Assembly: GCA_013823945.1 (NCBI GenBank)
Contig: PNMZ01000006.1
Coordinates: 1 to 64,000, forward strand
DNA length: 64,000 bases
Direction of reading: 5' to 3'
Origin: a bacterium
Lineage (GTDB): Bacteria; Armatimonadota; Fimbriimonadia; Fimbriimonadales; Fimbriimonadaceae
Positions 47,070 through 55,910 of the stretch are shown one piece after another (positions within the stretch are counted from its first letter, which is position 1; the number at the start of each line of letters is the position of its first letter). The position numbers and the translations under genes were made by a program. The notes under the pieces were generated by a model. The model was not told where the DNA came from. It saw nothing but the letters and a program-made list of their open reading frames with translations, and did not search any database.

Positions 47070-48236
47070 ATGGAGAACATGTTGAGCTCGGAACAAAAAC
47101 GGGAGCTACAGACAAAATTAAAAGAAGCTGTATCCAAGGAATATGCGAAGAAGAGACGAGGTCAAGGAGGGAAGGAAGTGACCTACCTCAGTTCTGACAC
47201 GCTTCGTCAGGTGCTGAACGAAATCGTGCCAGGAGGTTGGAGCTTCGAGGTAGTGGAGCGTTTCCGAGAGGAAGTGTATATCAAGCCGGACAAGAACAAG
47301 AACGTATACGAATTCGGGGGGTACTGCTTCCATATCCATGCAAGACTCACTATTGACGGGCTAGGGGTTCGCGACCAGTTCGGAGCCAAGCTGGGACAAG
47401 GCAACCGTGATGCAGACTCCAATGCATACAAGGCAGCAAGTTCGTCGGCGCTTGTAAAGTGTGCAGCGATGTTCGATATCGGAATCGACATCTACACGGA
47501 AGAGGGAGACCAGTATAAGGCACCACAGACAGAACAACCTCAACAATGGTCTAACCAAGAAACATGGGCTCCTCAGGAGAGCTACAACAACGTCGTGCAG
47601 ATGCCTCAGCAGAACTATCAGCCACAAGGGTTCGTACAACAGGACTTCCCTCAACCGGTTTACACGGAACAGGTTGCCTATCAACCTCAAGGACAATTCT
47701 ATCAAGACCCGAACATGATGCAACAAGGTGTTCAAGGGGTTCCGGTTCAACCTTTCGTTGGTCCACTCAACAATGAGTATCAGCAGACTACTCAAGCTCC
47801 TTTCGAACAACCTGCTTTTCCTCAGCCGCAGGCATTCGAGCAACCGCAAGCGTTCGTACAGGCTCAGGTCGCTCCTCCGGCAACAGCAGAGCAACGAGAA
47901 GCGCTCCCTGAGGTCTTCCATGAACCTGCACAGAACTTGATGCAACAACAGGTCCAACACCAACCACAAGGACTTACAGATCTCCCATTCGAGAACGTAC
48001 CTCCAAAGGAAGAAGTAAAGCAAGGCACGTTCGATGAGCGATATATGTCGAAGGAAGGACCTGCCTTGATTCAAGAGTTCACGCATCACCGTCAACGCTT
48101 GAACTTGATGAACGACAAGGAATTAAACATCGCCTTGCGTGACTATTTCAAAGACGCGAACGCGACGGTCGCAAACGTCACGAATGAAACGATTGCAGGG
48201 GTCGTTGAACACTTCCGTACGATTCAGGCGGTATGA
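47070..48236 (+). CDS. Rad52-family single-strand annealing protein
   Basis: The 388-residue protein starts behind AAAAGGAGAATAAAA. Residues 20-140 match the Rad52/Rad22 phage annealing family: an EVTYLSSDTLRQVLNEIVPG segment, GGWSFEVVERF, then HIHARLTIDGLGVRDQFGAK and AYKAASSSALVKCAAMFDIG, the latter being the conserved A-Y-K-x-A...K-C-A core. Such proteins anneal complementary strands during recombination-dependent replication. The C-terminal 200 residues are a low-complexity Gln/Pro-rich tail. It is the first gene behind the 46.97-kb promoter and overlaps the next gene by 4 bases, in a block with primase and helicase. Confidence 0.75.
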   Translation: MENMLSSEQKRELQTKLKEAVSKEYAKKRRGQGGKEVTYLSSDTLRQVLNEIVPGGWSFEVVERFREEVYIKPDKNKNVYEFGGYCFHIHARLTIDGLGVRDQFGAKLGQGNRDADSNAYKAASSSALVKCAAMFDIGIDIYTEEGDQYKAPQTEQPQQWSNQETWAPQESYNNVVQMPQQNYQPQGFVQQDFPQPVYTEQVAYQPQGQFYQDPNMMQQGVQGVPVQPFVGPLNNEYQQTTQAPFEQPAFPQPQAFEQPQAFVQAQVAPPATAEQREALPEVFHEPAQNLMQQQVQHQPQGLTDLPFENVPPKEEVKQGTFDERYMSKEGPALIQEFTHHRQRLNLMNDKELNIALRDYFKDANATVANVTNETIAGVVEHFRTIQAV

Positions 48237-48646
48237 GCATGGGGAACCTGATCTTGCAAGGCATACTATATTACCACCCCCGTTTGATCAAGCCTCGACC
48301 GAGCGTACTCATCACTTTCGATGAGACGACCGGCGAGATGATAGACATCAAGGACGAGCTAAGTCCACTTGAGATCGTGGCCTCGTTCACGGACGAAGAT
48401 CTCTATCAATATTTGGCGGAACGTGCTACATTGATGAGTGCATATAAGAAGAGCGACAAAAAGTTCTTGATGGAGCTCGTCGAGATGTTCGATATCGATG
48501 CCGTGCTCTATATGATTGACTTTGCGACAAAGGGCAAGGACGTTATCGTCACCCGTGCATTCGGGCTTGAACGATACGCCGCAGAAGCGGGACAGGCTGT
48601 GAAGAACCGTATAAACAATTTCAGGATGGCGAAATATTTCCAGTAA
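48233..48646 (+). CDS. Unknown protein in the replication block
   Basis: The 137-residue protein overlaps the annealing-protein stop (ATGA); an ATG at 48239 is also in frame. It is mostly helical with a strand-rich start (LILQGILYYHPRLIKPRPSV) and acidic patches (FDETTGEMIDIKDEL). No family is recognised. It lies between the annealing protein and the primase genes, which suggests a DNA-replication or recombination accessory role, but no motif supports a specific one. Confidence 0.4.
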   Translation: MSMGNLILQGILYYHPRLIKPRPSVLITFDETTGEMIDIKDELSPLEIVASFTDEDLYQYLAERATLMSAYKKSDKKFLMELVEMFDIDAVLYMIDFATKGKDVIVTRAFGLERYAAEAGQAVKNRINNFRMAKYFQ

Positions 48647-48664
48647 CGAGAAAGGATGTTAAGC

Positions 48665-49750
48665 ATGCAAGTGTGGGTCGAATGTGGACGCAGTCTACCG
48701 GAAGCAAAAATCAAATTCAAACGCAAGGTGTTCCTGGAGGTCACACATGGGTATTCCCCTGTGTATGGCTTCGCAGAGGATGCAGGGAACCAAGGCGTGT
48801 TCCGGACAGAGATGCACTACATCGACCCGGTGTGGGTGCAGAACGACAGACAGAAATGGGTCATCGACGCAGAGGCCTCGCTCAAGGCGAGCGACTTCTA
48901 TCTAGACTTTGATGCCCCATCTGATTCAGAGGCAGGGTTCGCCTATGTGAAGGCGGACCTGGCCATCGCATTAAAATTTATGAAGATGATGTTAGACATC
49001 GACGAATCTCAGGTCAAGCTGTATTTCTCAGGGTCTAAGGGGGTGCACTTGACGGTGCCGATGATGACGCTAGGAATTCAACCTTCGACCGAGCTACACA
49101 GGATCTATAAGATGCTCGTCGAGAAAATCAAGGAGAACACCACGCACGGCACGTTGGACACGGCTATCTATGACAACAAGCGTATGTTCCGTGTAGCGAA
49201 TACTCGACATGATAAGACGGGCGCGTATAAGACAAGAATCTCCTACTCAGAACTCAAGCGCATGACAAAAGAGCAGGTGCTCGCTTATGCGATGTCTCCA
49301 AAAGCGGATCCGCCCGTTCATCGCTCGCCTTCCGAAAAGGCTCAGAAGTATATCGGATGGATGGTGCGCAAGGCAGAGGAAGAGGCAGAGACGAGACGAG
49401 AATTTTCAGGGAAGATGCTCGAGTTGGACGCGGCCCCACCTTGCATCGTCGAAATGCACAGGCGTTTATTCAGACAGACCATAGACGAGCGGAATAACTC
49501 AGGTACGGCCCTGGCAAGTTTTTACTTTCAGACGGGAATGGAGAGGGACGATTGCTTGAGCATCGTGCAGCATTGGTCCGACAATAACTGCGTCCCTGCA
49601 ATGCCCGAACAAGAGATCAAGACAATCGTCGACTCGGTATATCGTACAGAGGCGAGATATGGATGTGGCTCTTTCAAGCGACTCTCCGGGGTGTGCGATA
49701 AAGGGAATTGCCCATTATTCAACAAGAGAGAGAAGGAGACTACAGCATGA
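48665..49750 (+). CDS. Archaeo-eukaryotic primase (AEP)-like protein
   Basis: The 361-residue protein uses ATG 48665, nine bases after GAGAAAGGA; ATG 48656 abuts that site. AEP motif I is FYLDFDAPSDSEA with D81-x-D83; motif II is LYFSGSKGVHL with S122...H128. A further conserved region follows with RMFRVANTRHDK. The C-terminal portion resembles primase C-terminal (PriCT-like) helices (ASFYFQTGMERDDCLSIV), and the end carries a Cys cluster (YGCGSF...GVCDKGNCPLF), perhaps metal-binding. It makes RNA or DNA primers for replication. It overlaps the helicase gene (ATGA), the usual primase-helicase pairing. Confidence 0.75.
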   Translation: MQVWVECGRSLPEAKIKFKRKVFLEVTHGYSPVYGFAEDAGNQGVFRTEMHYIDPVWVQNDRQKWVIDAEASLKASDFYLDFDAPSDSEAGFAYVKADLAIALKFMKMMLDIDESQVKLYFSGSKGVHLTVPMMTLGIQPSTELHRIYKMLVEKIKENTTHGTLDTAIYDNKRMFRVANTRHDKTGAYKTRISYSELKRMTKEQVLAYAMSPKADPPVHRSPSEKAQKYIGWMVRKAEEEAETRREFSGKMLELDAAPPCIVEMHRRLFRQTIDERNNSGTALASFYFQTGMERDDCLSIVQHWSDNNCVPAMPEQEIKTIVDSVYRTEARYGCGSFKRLSGVCDKGNCPLFNKREKETTA

Positions 49751-50991
49751 ACCCATCATTCCAACCCCCACACCAATATCCGCCTACGCTCGGGCAACAG
49801 CCAGGGATATCAATGCCGGTAACAAACGTGATTTCGCCGATCATGGGTTATAATCCGTTTCCGACGCCTCAAGTTGAAGCAAGACCACAGCATTCGGTAC
49901 CTGCGAATGAATGGCCGGTCTCTTATGAGTCGGGAGGGCTCACCAATCGCCCTGCAAACCCGCTACTCGAGAATGCCATGAATCAACAGATGATGCCTCA
50001 GGTACCGATCATAGAGACGTTGCCGGAGCCGGAGAAGAAAGGGTTCGAGCAGGAAATAGACGACTACGAGAGACGGCTAGACGAGACGGAAGAGGAACTA
50101 TGGAAATGGGACCCTGAGTCGGCCATCAAGACTGGACTCCCGATCTTTGACGCTGCCTTCGACGGCGGGATTGAATCAGGTCTGTATTTGCTTGCCGCTC
50201 CTGCGAACATGGGAAAAACGGCGTTCATGCTAGATATCGCAGACCGCATCGTAAAGAACAACGAGGATATCCTCTGCCTCGTCGGATCACTAGATGACTC
50301 GATGAAAAAGATCATCCCGCGCTATATCTCGGTGAATCAACGCATCAAAATCAAGGAAGCGAAGAACCCGAGAAAATATGAGACGGACCAGGTCATCATG
50401 GAGAAGCGACAAAAAGGCATGCGATTCCTAAAAGAGAACAAGCACAAGCTGATGTTCTTTGACGCAAAACAATCAAACGCGATCGAGGATTGGGAAACAA
50501 AGATTCAGCGTCTTCGACTGAGCACGCCAGAAGGGACACGGATACTTATTTTCTTTGACTCGTTCGCAGACTTGATCAGCCGTGACTTCAAAGGGAACAA
50601 GGATGACATGGAGATTCATATCTCGCAGAAGGTAAAGGAATGGACGACAGTATACGACCTGATCATCATCGGGACGATGCACCTACGCAAAACGAACGGG
50701 AAGCACCGTCCGACGCGTGAAGATTTGAAGGGGACGAACAGGTTGGATTACGATGCCGATCTAGTTTGGCTCTTGTATAACGAAGTCAAAGTGGAGAAAG
50801 AGAATGCGAATGTCTACTGGAATGAGAGCGATAATGCATACAAGCAACCGGTCATCGAGTTGAACTTTGCGAAGAACAAGATATCTGATTTCGATCGTAC
50901 GATCTTCTATCACTTCTCTCCTGCAAGAAACCTCCTACTCGAGGCGAACGAGGAGCGGCAAGACGGCTACCTCACACAAGTGTACAGTTGA
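49747..50991 (+). CDS. DnaB-type replicative helicase-like protein
   Basis: The 414-residue protein uses ATG 49747 behind AAGGAGACTACAGC; starts farther upstream overlap the primase gene. Residues 1-100 are low-complexity, Pro/Gln-rich. The RecA-like core begins near 135: Walker A APANMGKTAF with G156-K157-T158, and Walker B ILIFFDSFADLI with D271. RLDYDADLVWLLYN and RTIFYHFSPARNLL complete the DnaB/Sak4-like pattern. Such helicases unwind DNA ahead of the polymerase. The usual DnaB N-terminal domain is replaced by the flexible Pro/Gln stretch. The primase gene precedes it. Confidence 0.75.
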   Translation: MNPSFQPPHQYPPTLGQQPGISMPVTNVISPIMGYNPFPTPQVEARPQHSVPANEWPVSYESGGLTNRPANPLLENAMNQQMMPQVPIIETLPEPEKKGFEQEIDDYERRLDETEEELWKWDPESAIKTGLPIFDAAFDGGIESGLYLLAAPANMGKTAFMLDIADRIVKNNEDILCLVGSLDDSMKKIIPRYISVNQRIKIKEAKNPRKYETDQVIMEKRQKGMRFLKENKHKLMFFDAKQSNAIEDWETKIQRLRLSTPEGTRILIFFDSFADLISRDFKGNKDDMEIHISQKVKEWTTVYDLIIIGTMHLRKTNGKHRPTREDLKGTNRLDYDADLVWLLYNEVKVEKENANVYWNESDNAYKQPVIELNFAKNKISDFDRTIFYHFSPARNLLLEANEERQDGYLTQVYS

Positions 50992-51032
50992 GAAGGCGTT
51001 CAAGAAAAGCTATCATGAGGGGAGAAGAAGAA

Positions 51033-51326
51033 GTGAAGACAGAGAGGATGACACCTGTGGGCAGAATGTTGGAGAGAGTTGAACAGCTGGAGGCAGAGAA
51101 AATCAGAAGAGACCTCGCCAAATTGAAAAACAACACGGAGAAGGTAGGTTATCTGATGGACCGGTTCCCTGGAACTGTGTCCGACAACAATTTGCTCTGC
51201 GTGCTATTCTGGAGATATGCAGAAGGTGCCCGCACATTGAACGAAGTGATCGGTAAGACAAAGGCAGACAGTATCATCCGGACGAGGCAGCTTGTGGAGA
51301 AGAAGCGAAGGGAGACTGAGGCATGA
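51033..51326 (+). CDS. Small coiled-coil protein, possible replisome accessory
   Basis: The 97-residue product uses GTG 51033, about eight bases after GGGGAG; TTG 50988 and ATG 51015 also lie in frame. Residues 10-60 form a coiled-coil-like helix (MLERVEQLEAEKIRRDLAK), and residues 60-97 include FPGTVSDNNLLCVLFWRYA and a basic helix (ADSIIRTRQLVEKKRR). Following the helicase directly, with an ATGA overlap to the next gene. It may be a loader or DNA-binding partner; that is inference. Confidence 0.4.
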   Translation: MKTERMTPVGRMLERVEQLEAEKIRRDLAKLKNNTEKVGYLMDRFPGTVSDNNLLCVLFWRYAEGARTLNEVIGKTKADSIIRTRQLVEKKRRETEA

Positions 51327-51811
51327 GTATAAGAACCAACCAGGCGGCGTATCTCGCGGTGCGCCGACAGAGCGACACGTTCGGCGACCAATTCCGCCGA
51401 AGCATGGACCGTCACGACGCATACAAGAAAAATGCAAAGCGATTGCTAGAGGAGGTCATCGATCTTAGGAGTGCGATCGCGTTCGCAGAGAACAGGGATG
51501 CCATGATCGAATGGGTCTCGACCGTAGAGAAAGAGCGTAGACGAAACGTCACGCTCGAGAACGAGACGAGATCGCATATGCAATCGTCTTATGGCACATT
51601 GCGCTCACTTGTCTATGAGTTGGCCGTGGCAGAGATTGAAAAGGGTGGATTTTATGCCCATGTCGTCGGGACAGACGGGACCGTATTAAAGGACGAGGAC
51701 CGACGAGTATATCTCGAGAAGAAGGGCAGCTATACAATCCCGTTCGCGTCCCCGTTGAAGTCATTCAATGACTCGACGAACATCAAAATCTACTCAGACA
51801 AGGGGCGTTGA
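51323..51811 (+). CDS. Unknown protein
   Basis: The 162-residue protein starts in an ATGA overlap. The first 100 residues are helical and charged (NAKRLLEEVIDLRSAIAFAE; IEWVSTVEKERRRNVTLENE). The last 60 include strands (GFYAHVVGTDGTVLK; GSYTIPFASPLKS). No family or catalytic motif is recognised. It lies directly before a beta-rich protein resembling a virion component. Confidence 0.35.
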   Translation: MSIRTNQAAYLAVRRQSDTFGDQFRRSMDRHDAYKKNAKRLLEEVIDLRSAIAFAENRDAMIEWVSTVEKERRRNVTLENETRSHMQSSYGTLRSLVYELAVAEIEKGGFYAHVVGTDGTVLKDEDRRVYLEKKGSYTIPFASPLKSFNDSTNIKIYSDKGR

Positions 51812-51813
51812 GT

Positions 51814-52749
51814 GTGAACTTCTCCTATTATTACGACTTAGAGAAAACACATGCAGTCACACACGGAGTAAAGAAAGAAAGCCTCGTCCAATTACAAGAT
51901 GGGAGAGTCGCATTGTCGATTGACGCATCTATCGAAGAGAGCGTTTCAGGGAGTATCATACGACGGCAGGAGAAGTCTAAGACGTTCTTGTTCATGCCAG
52001 ATGAGCTGAACAATGAGCAGCATGACATCGTCGTATCACGGATTCTGATAGCCGAGCAAGGCAAGTGGGTGCTTGAGATTCGGAACAGACAAAACGAGAG
52101 CGATGTCTTGACGATTGGCTTATTAACAGACACGATTGGAGAACCGATTCTACTAGAAGTGGAGCATGAGGACGACTATCGTGCAACAACATTGGCGAAC
52201 ACACTGTCACGTATCCCGAGTCAATATAACCCGCCTCTAATTGAACAGACTAGATTCGCCTATTCATTCGATACGACGGGCCTGCCACAGGAAATCACAT
52301 CTAAGACAGCCACCTATGATGGAATCAGAGGCGCGATGCGTTTATCAGACATGCAACTGAGCATGGCCACGCTCGGATTGAGTGGGGCACAGTTCGAGAC
52401 GGTGATACAGATTCTTCCCGCGACGCTCACTCCGATTGCAGGGACGAGCAACATCTTCACGGTAACCTTAGAAAATATCGGGACAATCGAAGTAATGAGC
52501 GACATGATGCGGTTCACCGGCATCCAAAACGGGGCAGAACCTGTCAGCATGGAGTGGGGAGAAGTGCTATCCAAAGGCAAGCTCGAGAGCTACTACGTGC
52601 ACCCGGAAGCGAACTTCTACGTGAAGGGAGACGGTGTATCTGAATTGAAAATCGGATGGTATGGAAAAGAAATGAAGGCGACATATAATGCGAAGACACA
52701 GCGTCCCGCAGGGGTGATCGTGGAATCTGGAAAGAGAGCGAGGGTATAA
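51814..52749 (+). CDS. Beta-rich protein, structural-looking
   Basis: The 311-residue product uses GTG 51814, eight bases after AAGGGG; TTG 51808 is too close. The protein is beta-strand-rich with fibre-like texture (ALSIDASIEESVSGSII; IGWYGKEMKATYNAKTQ) and lacks enzyme motifs. It lies, with the next gene, in the replication block yet looks like a virion or adhesin protein. The function is unknown; two such genes together suggest a small inserted structural module. Confidence 0.4.
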   Translation: MNFSYYYDLEKTHAVTHGVKKESLVQLQDGRVALSIDASIEESVSGSIIRRQEKSKTFLFMPDELNNEQHDIVVSRILIAEQGKWVLEIRNRQNESDVLTIGLLTDTIGEPILLEVEHEDDYRATTLANTLSRIPSQYNPPLIEQTRFAYSFDTTGLPQEITSKTATYDGIRGAMRLSDMQLSMATLGLSGAQFETVIQILPATLTPIAGTSNIFTVTLENIGTIEVMSDMMRFTGIQNGAEPVSMEWGEVLSKGKLESYYVHPEANFYVKGDGVSELKIGWYGKEMKATYNAKTQRPAGVIVESGKRARV

Positions 52750-52750
52750 T

Positions 52751-54256
52751 ATGATACAATTAAAGCCAGGTGGCTTATATGGAGCCATCTCCGCTGAAGA
52801 GGACAGATTCATCTTTATTCTTGGGGTTGAATGGACAGAAGACGTATTGGTCTTGAGTATCGGTGGAAGAATTGAGCGATTCAGTCATACCGACCTCATC
52901 AAGGTAGAAATGCCTATCGAAAAGACGACAAACTCATTCAGCTTGTCTGCTCATGACAGTCAGGGACAGCCTGTAAACATGATTCTGCCTGGAGGACAAG
53001 AATTTGACTTGTTCGAGGTCAACAAACTCGATCGCGTTGTTGAAAGCACAGGGACTGACCTTCCGGAGATTATCCCATCACGGGCGTTTGTTGGGGGCTT
53101 CAGTGTGCCTCGCAAACATTATGGAGAGCAAAATAGTCAGTTGATCATGGTATCAGGCAACCAAGTCGTGAACATGATCGACGAGTACCTGTTCTCAGGT
53201 GTCGTCGATCAGGCGACAGAGGTGACGGAGTTTTTCGAGGGAGAGATGGAAAGCCTCAGTGAATTCGCACAACTCAAAGCCTATTACAAGATGCACTACC
53301 TCAAGCCTCGATTGGACTTAGCTATCTCGGAGTACGCAGGTCAACCTGCAAGGGCAGCACGTCTGGTAGATAAGACCTTATTGGATTTATCTAGCTTCAT
53401 CGCAGAATTTCCGTACCAAATCTTTAAAGAGTTGCCTATGCAGGTTGTGGTCAAGAAGGGTGATACCGTCGTGGCCATGAAGGAAATAGATGGCATCGTA
53501 TTCAAACAGCTCTTGATGAGTGGCCGTTACCCAGAGCTTGTCGAGATAGCGAACCTATCCTTGAGCGAGGAGCCGGACGAAGCTCAGTATTCGGTACAAA
53601 TCTCAGCAGAGAAGGTGACCATCGGAAGGATGGTCGAGTTAAAGACCTACGACGGGGGAGCAGACAGCCCAAGGCTGATCTCCTATAAGGACGGCGGTGA
53701 TTTTGTTATCGAAGCGATTGGTCAAGGCACCCTGGCCGCGATATCGGTGATCGATCCAAATGATCATGGTATCGAGTTGATACAAGTGGTAGATATGGAC
53801 GAAGGCATCGGTGAGTTCAGGATGGGTGAGGGATTGGTAATGGAAGGGATGGTAGCTAGGGTGTCTGTCTTTGACCAAGGATGGTCTCCTGTGACGGAGA
53901 TCGAATTGAAAGACATCACTCCTGATTATGCCGTAAATCCACAAGGGATAAACGTTGTAGTGAAGGAAAGAGAAGTCAGAATCGGATTCGATTTACCGAC
54001 GGACCTACGATTTGCGGGGACCTTGTTGTTCTTCGATGGTCGTGTAGTCAGGGACATCCAAAGTGCGAATACATTAGAAATCACAGCGTTAGAGCCTGGG
54101 ACCATCTATGTGTTTGAGATAGCCCACTATGATATCGATGGATTCGAATCGGATCGTGTCTCTATTAAGTTTGAGACGGACCCAGAGAGAACGGGTCCTG
54201 ATGTTGAGCCGATCCCGTTATACATCGACAATATCTTGATGAACATCAAAATTTAA
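52751..54256 (+). CDS. Beta-rich protein with fibronectin-like C-terminus
   Basis: The 501-residue protein starts at ATG 52751, two bases after the previous stop, with a weak ribosome site. Residues 1-60 and 270-420 are beta-rich; residues 140-240 are helical. The end looks like a fibronectin type III domain (LEITALEPGTIYVFEIAHYD, ...VSIKFET), and strands like NVVVKEREVRIGF occur before. It follows another structural-looking gene. A minor virion protein or injected component is possible; no family recognised. Confidence 0.4.
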   Translation: MIQLKPGGLYGAISAEEDRFIFILGVEWTEDVLVLSIGGRIERFSHTDLIKVEMPIEKTTNSFSLSAHDSQGQPVNMILPGGQEFDLFEVNKLDRVVESTGTDLPEIIPSRAFVGGFSVPRKHYGEQNSQLIMVSGNQVVNMIDEYLFSGVVDQATEVTEFFEGEMESLSEFAQLKAYYKMHYLKPRLDLAISEYAGQPARAARLVDKTLLDLSSFIAEFPYQIFKELPMQVVVKKGDTVVAMKEIDGIVFKQLLMSGRYPELVEIANLSLSEEPDEAQYSVQISAEKVTIGRMVELKTYDGGADSPRLISYKDGGDFVIEAIGQGTLAAISVIDPNDHGIELIQVVDMDEGIGEFRMGEGLVMEGMVARVSVFDQGWSPVTEIELKDITPDYAVNPQGINVVVKEREVRIGFDLPTDLRFAGTLLFFDGRVVRDIQSANTLEITALEPGTIYVFEIAHYDIDGFESDRVSIKFETDPERTGPDVEPIPLYIDNILMNIKI

Positions 54257-54270
54257 AAAGAGAAGGACGG

Positions 54271-54663
54271 ATGAAGATGAAAGGATTGAACAAAGAAATC
54301 AAGGTTACCAAACTCGCAGAGGTGCTCGACGCACGACTGCTCGATACGAAGCGAGGGTTGAAGGGACTCGAGAAAGATATGCGCATCAACAATGGCGCGA
54401 TGAACGAGACGGCTCAGTTTCTCTACACGGAGAATGAGAAGAAAGTGAACCCCTCTTATCAGAAGCTCGTGGAAGAGCAGATGAAGATTCGCGCCGATAT
54501 CGCCACCCTCCGTGAGAAACGGAGCATGATCGAGGAGGCACTCAAGCGTTACGACCTGATCGAGCAGAGACGGGATGGTAAGAAGTATCTTGAGGACGCC
54601 GTGGTCGAGGTCAGCCTATCCCAGATGACAAAATGGGGAATCAAGGAGGCTGACGTGGAATGA
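54271..54663 (+). CDS. Small coiled-coil protein
   Basis: The 130-residue protein could start at ATG 54271 or, with better spacing behind AGAAGGA, at 54277. It is largely helical, with heptad-like stretches (LAEVLDARLLDTKRGLKGLE; ADIATLREKRSMIEEALKR) and a basic/acidic mix. No family is recognised. Its stop overlaps the next start. Possibly an oligomerisation or scaffolding factor; inference only. Confidence 0.4.
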   Translation: MKMKGLNKEIKVTKLAEVLDARLLDTKRGLKGLEKDMRINNGAMNETAQFLYTENEKKVNPSYQKLVEEQMKIRADIATLREKRSMIEEALKRYDLIEQRRDGKKYLEDAVVEVSLSQMTKWGIKEADVE

Positions 54664-54992
54664 TGGACCAGGCGCGGCGCGAACGGGAAAAGAAATATGA
54701 CCAGATCCGAGAGGACTGGCACGACAACCATATGCGCAAGAAGGAGATGGACGCCTCCAAGCTGGACTATCAGCAGGAGGCGACGCTCCCGCGTCACGAG
54801 GTCGTCTGTAAGGACTTCGAGGAGTGCCCATTTGACTTGAAGTGTCGGGCGTACGACCCGAAGTATCTGAAGTGCGTCAACTGTGTGCTGGCCAAACGGG
54901 GGAAGGTGTGTCGCAAGCCGCTACATAACCCTGGCAACTTTGAGAAATTGATTGATCGTCCCGTAATCGACCTGGACGGCGGAGAAGAATAA
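54660..54992 (+). CDS. Cys-rich, probable metal-binding protein
   Basis: The 110-residue protein starts at ATG 54660 (or 54663) behind AAGGAGGCTGACGTGGA. Residues 49-85 hold six Cys in VCKDFEECPFDLKC, KCVNC and VCRKP, spaced like a zinc-binding or disulphide-rich knuckle. The N-terminal 40 residues are strongly charged and helical. The Cys layout suggests DNA or protein binding; no named family fits. Flanked by coiled-coil and unknown small genes. Confidence 0.45.
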   Translation: MMDQARREREKKYDQIREDWHDNHMRKKEMDASKLDYQQEATLPRHEVVCKDFEECPFDLKCRAYDPKYLKCVNCVLAKRGKVCRKPLHNPGNFEKLIDRPVIDLDGGEE

Positions 54993-55005
54993 GGAGGAAC
55001 CGACG

Positions 55006-55503
55006 ATGGAAGAACAAGCAAAGTATGAAGTAGAGAGTAATGATGTGAAGCAAGAACACGATATCAGCGAAATGATCTTGAAGAAATCAGGTGTCCAGCA
55101 AGCGGAGCTGAAGGAGCTCATCCGCAAGGTGGTCGACCATTTCGGAGAGAACCCGACAGAGTTGAGTCATCTCGTCAAAGGATCGGACATCGCGCGCAAG
55201 GCTCGCGCCGTATTGACAGAAGAGAACATCGAAGAGAACCTCATCGATATAATTACAACAGGGGCGGTCCTCGCTCGAACAAACATCACAGGCGAGGCCT
55301 ATCCGAACAGTCACGTGATCGAGTTTCCGCTATTCCTCACGAAGCACGGTCTAGATGAAGGCGTGAACCCACGGTTCCTGAGCGGAGTGACGCGGATCGT
55401 ACGGGGAACGCTCGGGACGAAGAGCCCGATCAGCGAGTTCGCACCAAAGCCAGGCCAACCAGAGTATCTCGTGTCGCTCCTCTATCGGTTAGAAGAACTA
55501 TGA
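55006..55503 (+). CDS. Unknown protein
   Basis: The 165-residue protein starts behind AAGGAGGAACCGACG. It begins with an acidic, charged region and has helices (ELKELIRKVVDHF; GSDIARKARAVLTEE), then a region with GVTRIVRGTLGTKSPIS, possibly a small domain. No motif is recognised. The stop overlaps the next start. Confidence 0.35.
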   Translation: MEEQAKYEVESNDVKQEHDISEMILKKSGVQQAELKELIRKVVDHFGENPTELSHLVKGSDIARKARAVLTEENIEENLIDIITTGAVLARTNITGEAYPNSHVIEFPLFLTKHGLDEGVNPRFLSGVTRIVRGTLGTKSPISEFAPKPGQPEYLVSLLYRLEEL

Positions 55504-55862
55504 ACGTGCATTATCTGCCTCCAAGGCAGTCGGGGAAGACACTGATGTCCATGGATGTCATCAAATGGAGAATCCGCGAGATGAAGCGTTTGGTAGAAAA
55601 AAGCTGGAATGAAGTGATGGGCTCCTATACGAAGCACCTCTATTCGCGAGGAGAGAATAGGCGGATCGTGATTCAGGCAATCGAGACCTGTTTGATTTCA
55701 CTCGCCGGCAAGAAAGGGAGAAGCGGGTACACCTCGCTCTCTCAAAGGGGTAGGTTTAAGAGCTTCGATAAAGAAATCAATCGTTACGCGCTCAATCATT
55801 CCGCAGGGAATATCAGAGGCGTGAACGCAGAGAAGATCTACTGGTTCGAAGAAGAAAACTGA
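55500..55862 (+). CDS. Small protein with P-loop-like N-terminus
   Basis: The 120-residue protein starts in an ATGA overlap. Residues 6-16, PPRQSGKTLMS, match a Walker A (G-x-x-x-x-G-K-T with the first G replaced), but the remainder (basic helices; SYTKHLYSRGENRRIVIQ) lacks a Walker B, and the protein is too short for an ATPase. Possibly a truncated nucleotide-binding protein or a DNA-binding peptide. A terminator follows. The stop codon lies within AACTGA. Confidence 0.35.
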   Translation: MNVHYLPPRQSGKTLMSMDVIKWRIREMKRLVEKSWNEVMGSYTKHLYSRGENRRIVIQAIETCLISLAGKKGRSGYTSLSQRGRFKSFDKEINRYALNHSAGNIRGVNAEKIYWFEEEN

Positions 55863-55894
55863 CGGCGGTGAGGGAAGTTTCCCCACCGTCTTTT
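55861..55894 (+). terminator. Terminator-like hairpin after the 55500 gene
   Basis: GAC, GGTG and GGGAA pair with TTCCC, CACC and GTC with two small bulges around GT, followed by TTTT. The AACTGA box (55857-55862), containing the stop codon of the preceding gene, overlaps its first two bases. GATGGGAAG for the next gene follows directly. It could be both terminator and leader. Confidence 0.65.
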
Positions 55895-55910
55895 GATGGG
55901 AAGTGACAAG

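Noticed and set aside
52744-52749. TATAAT as a promoter for the gene at 52751
   Set aside because: It overlaps the stop codon and would leave no room for a leader; no -35 or TG extension is present.
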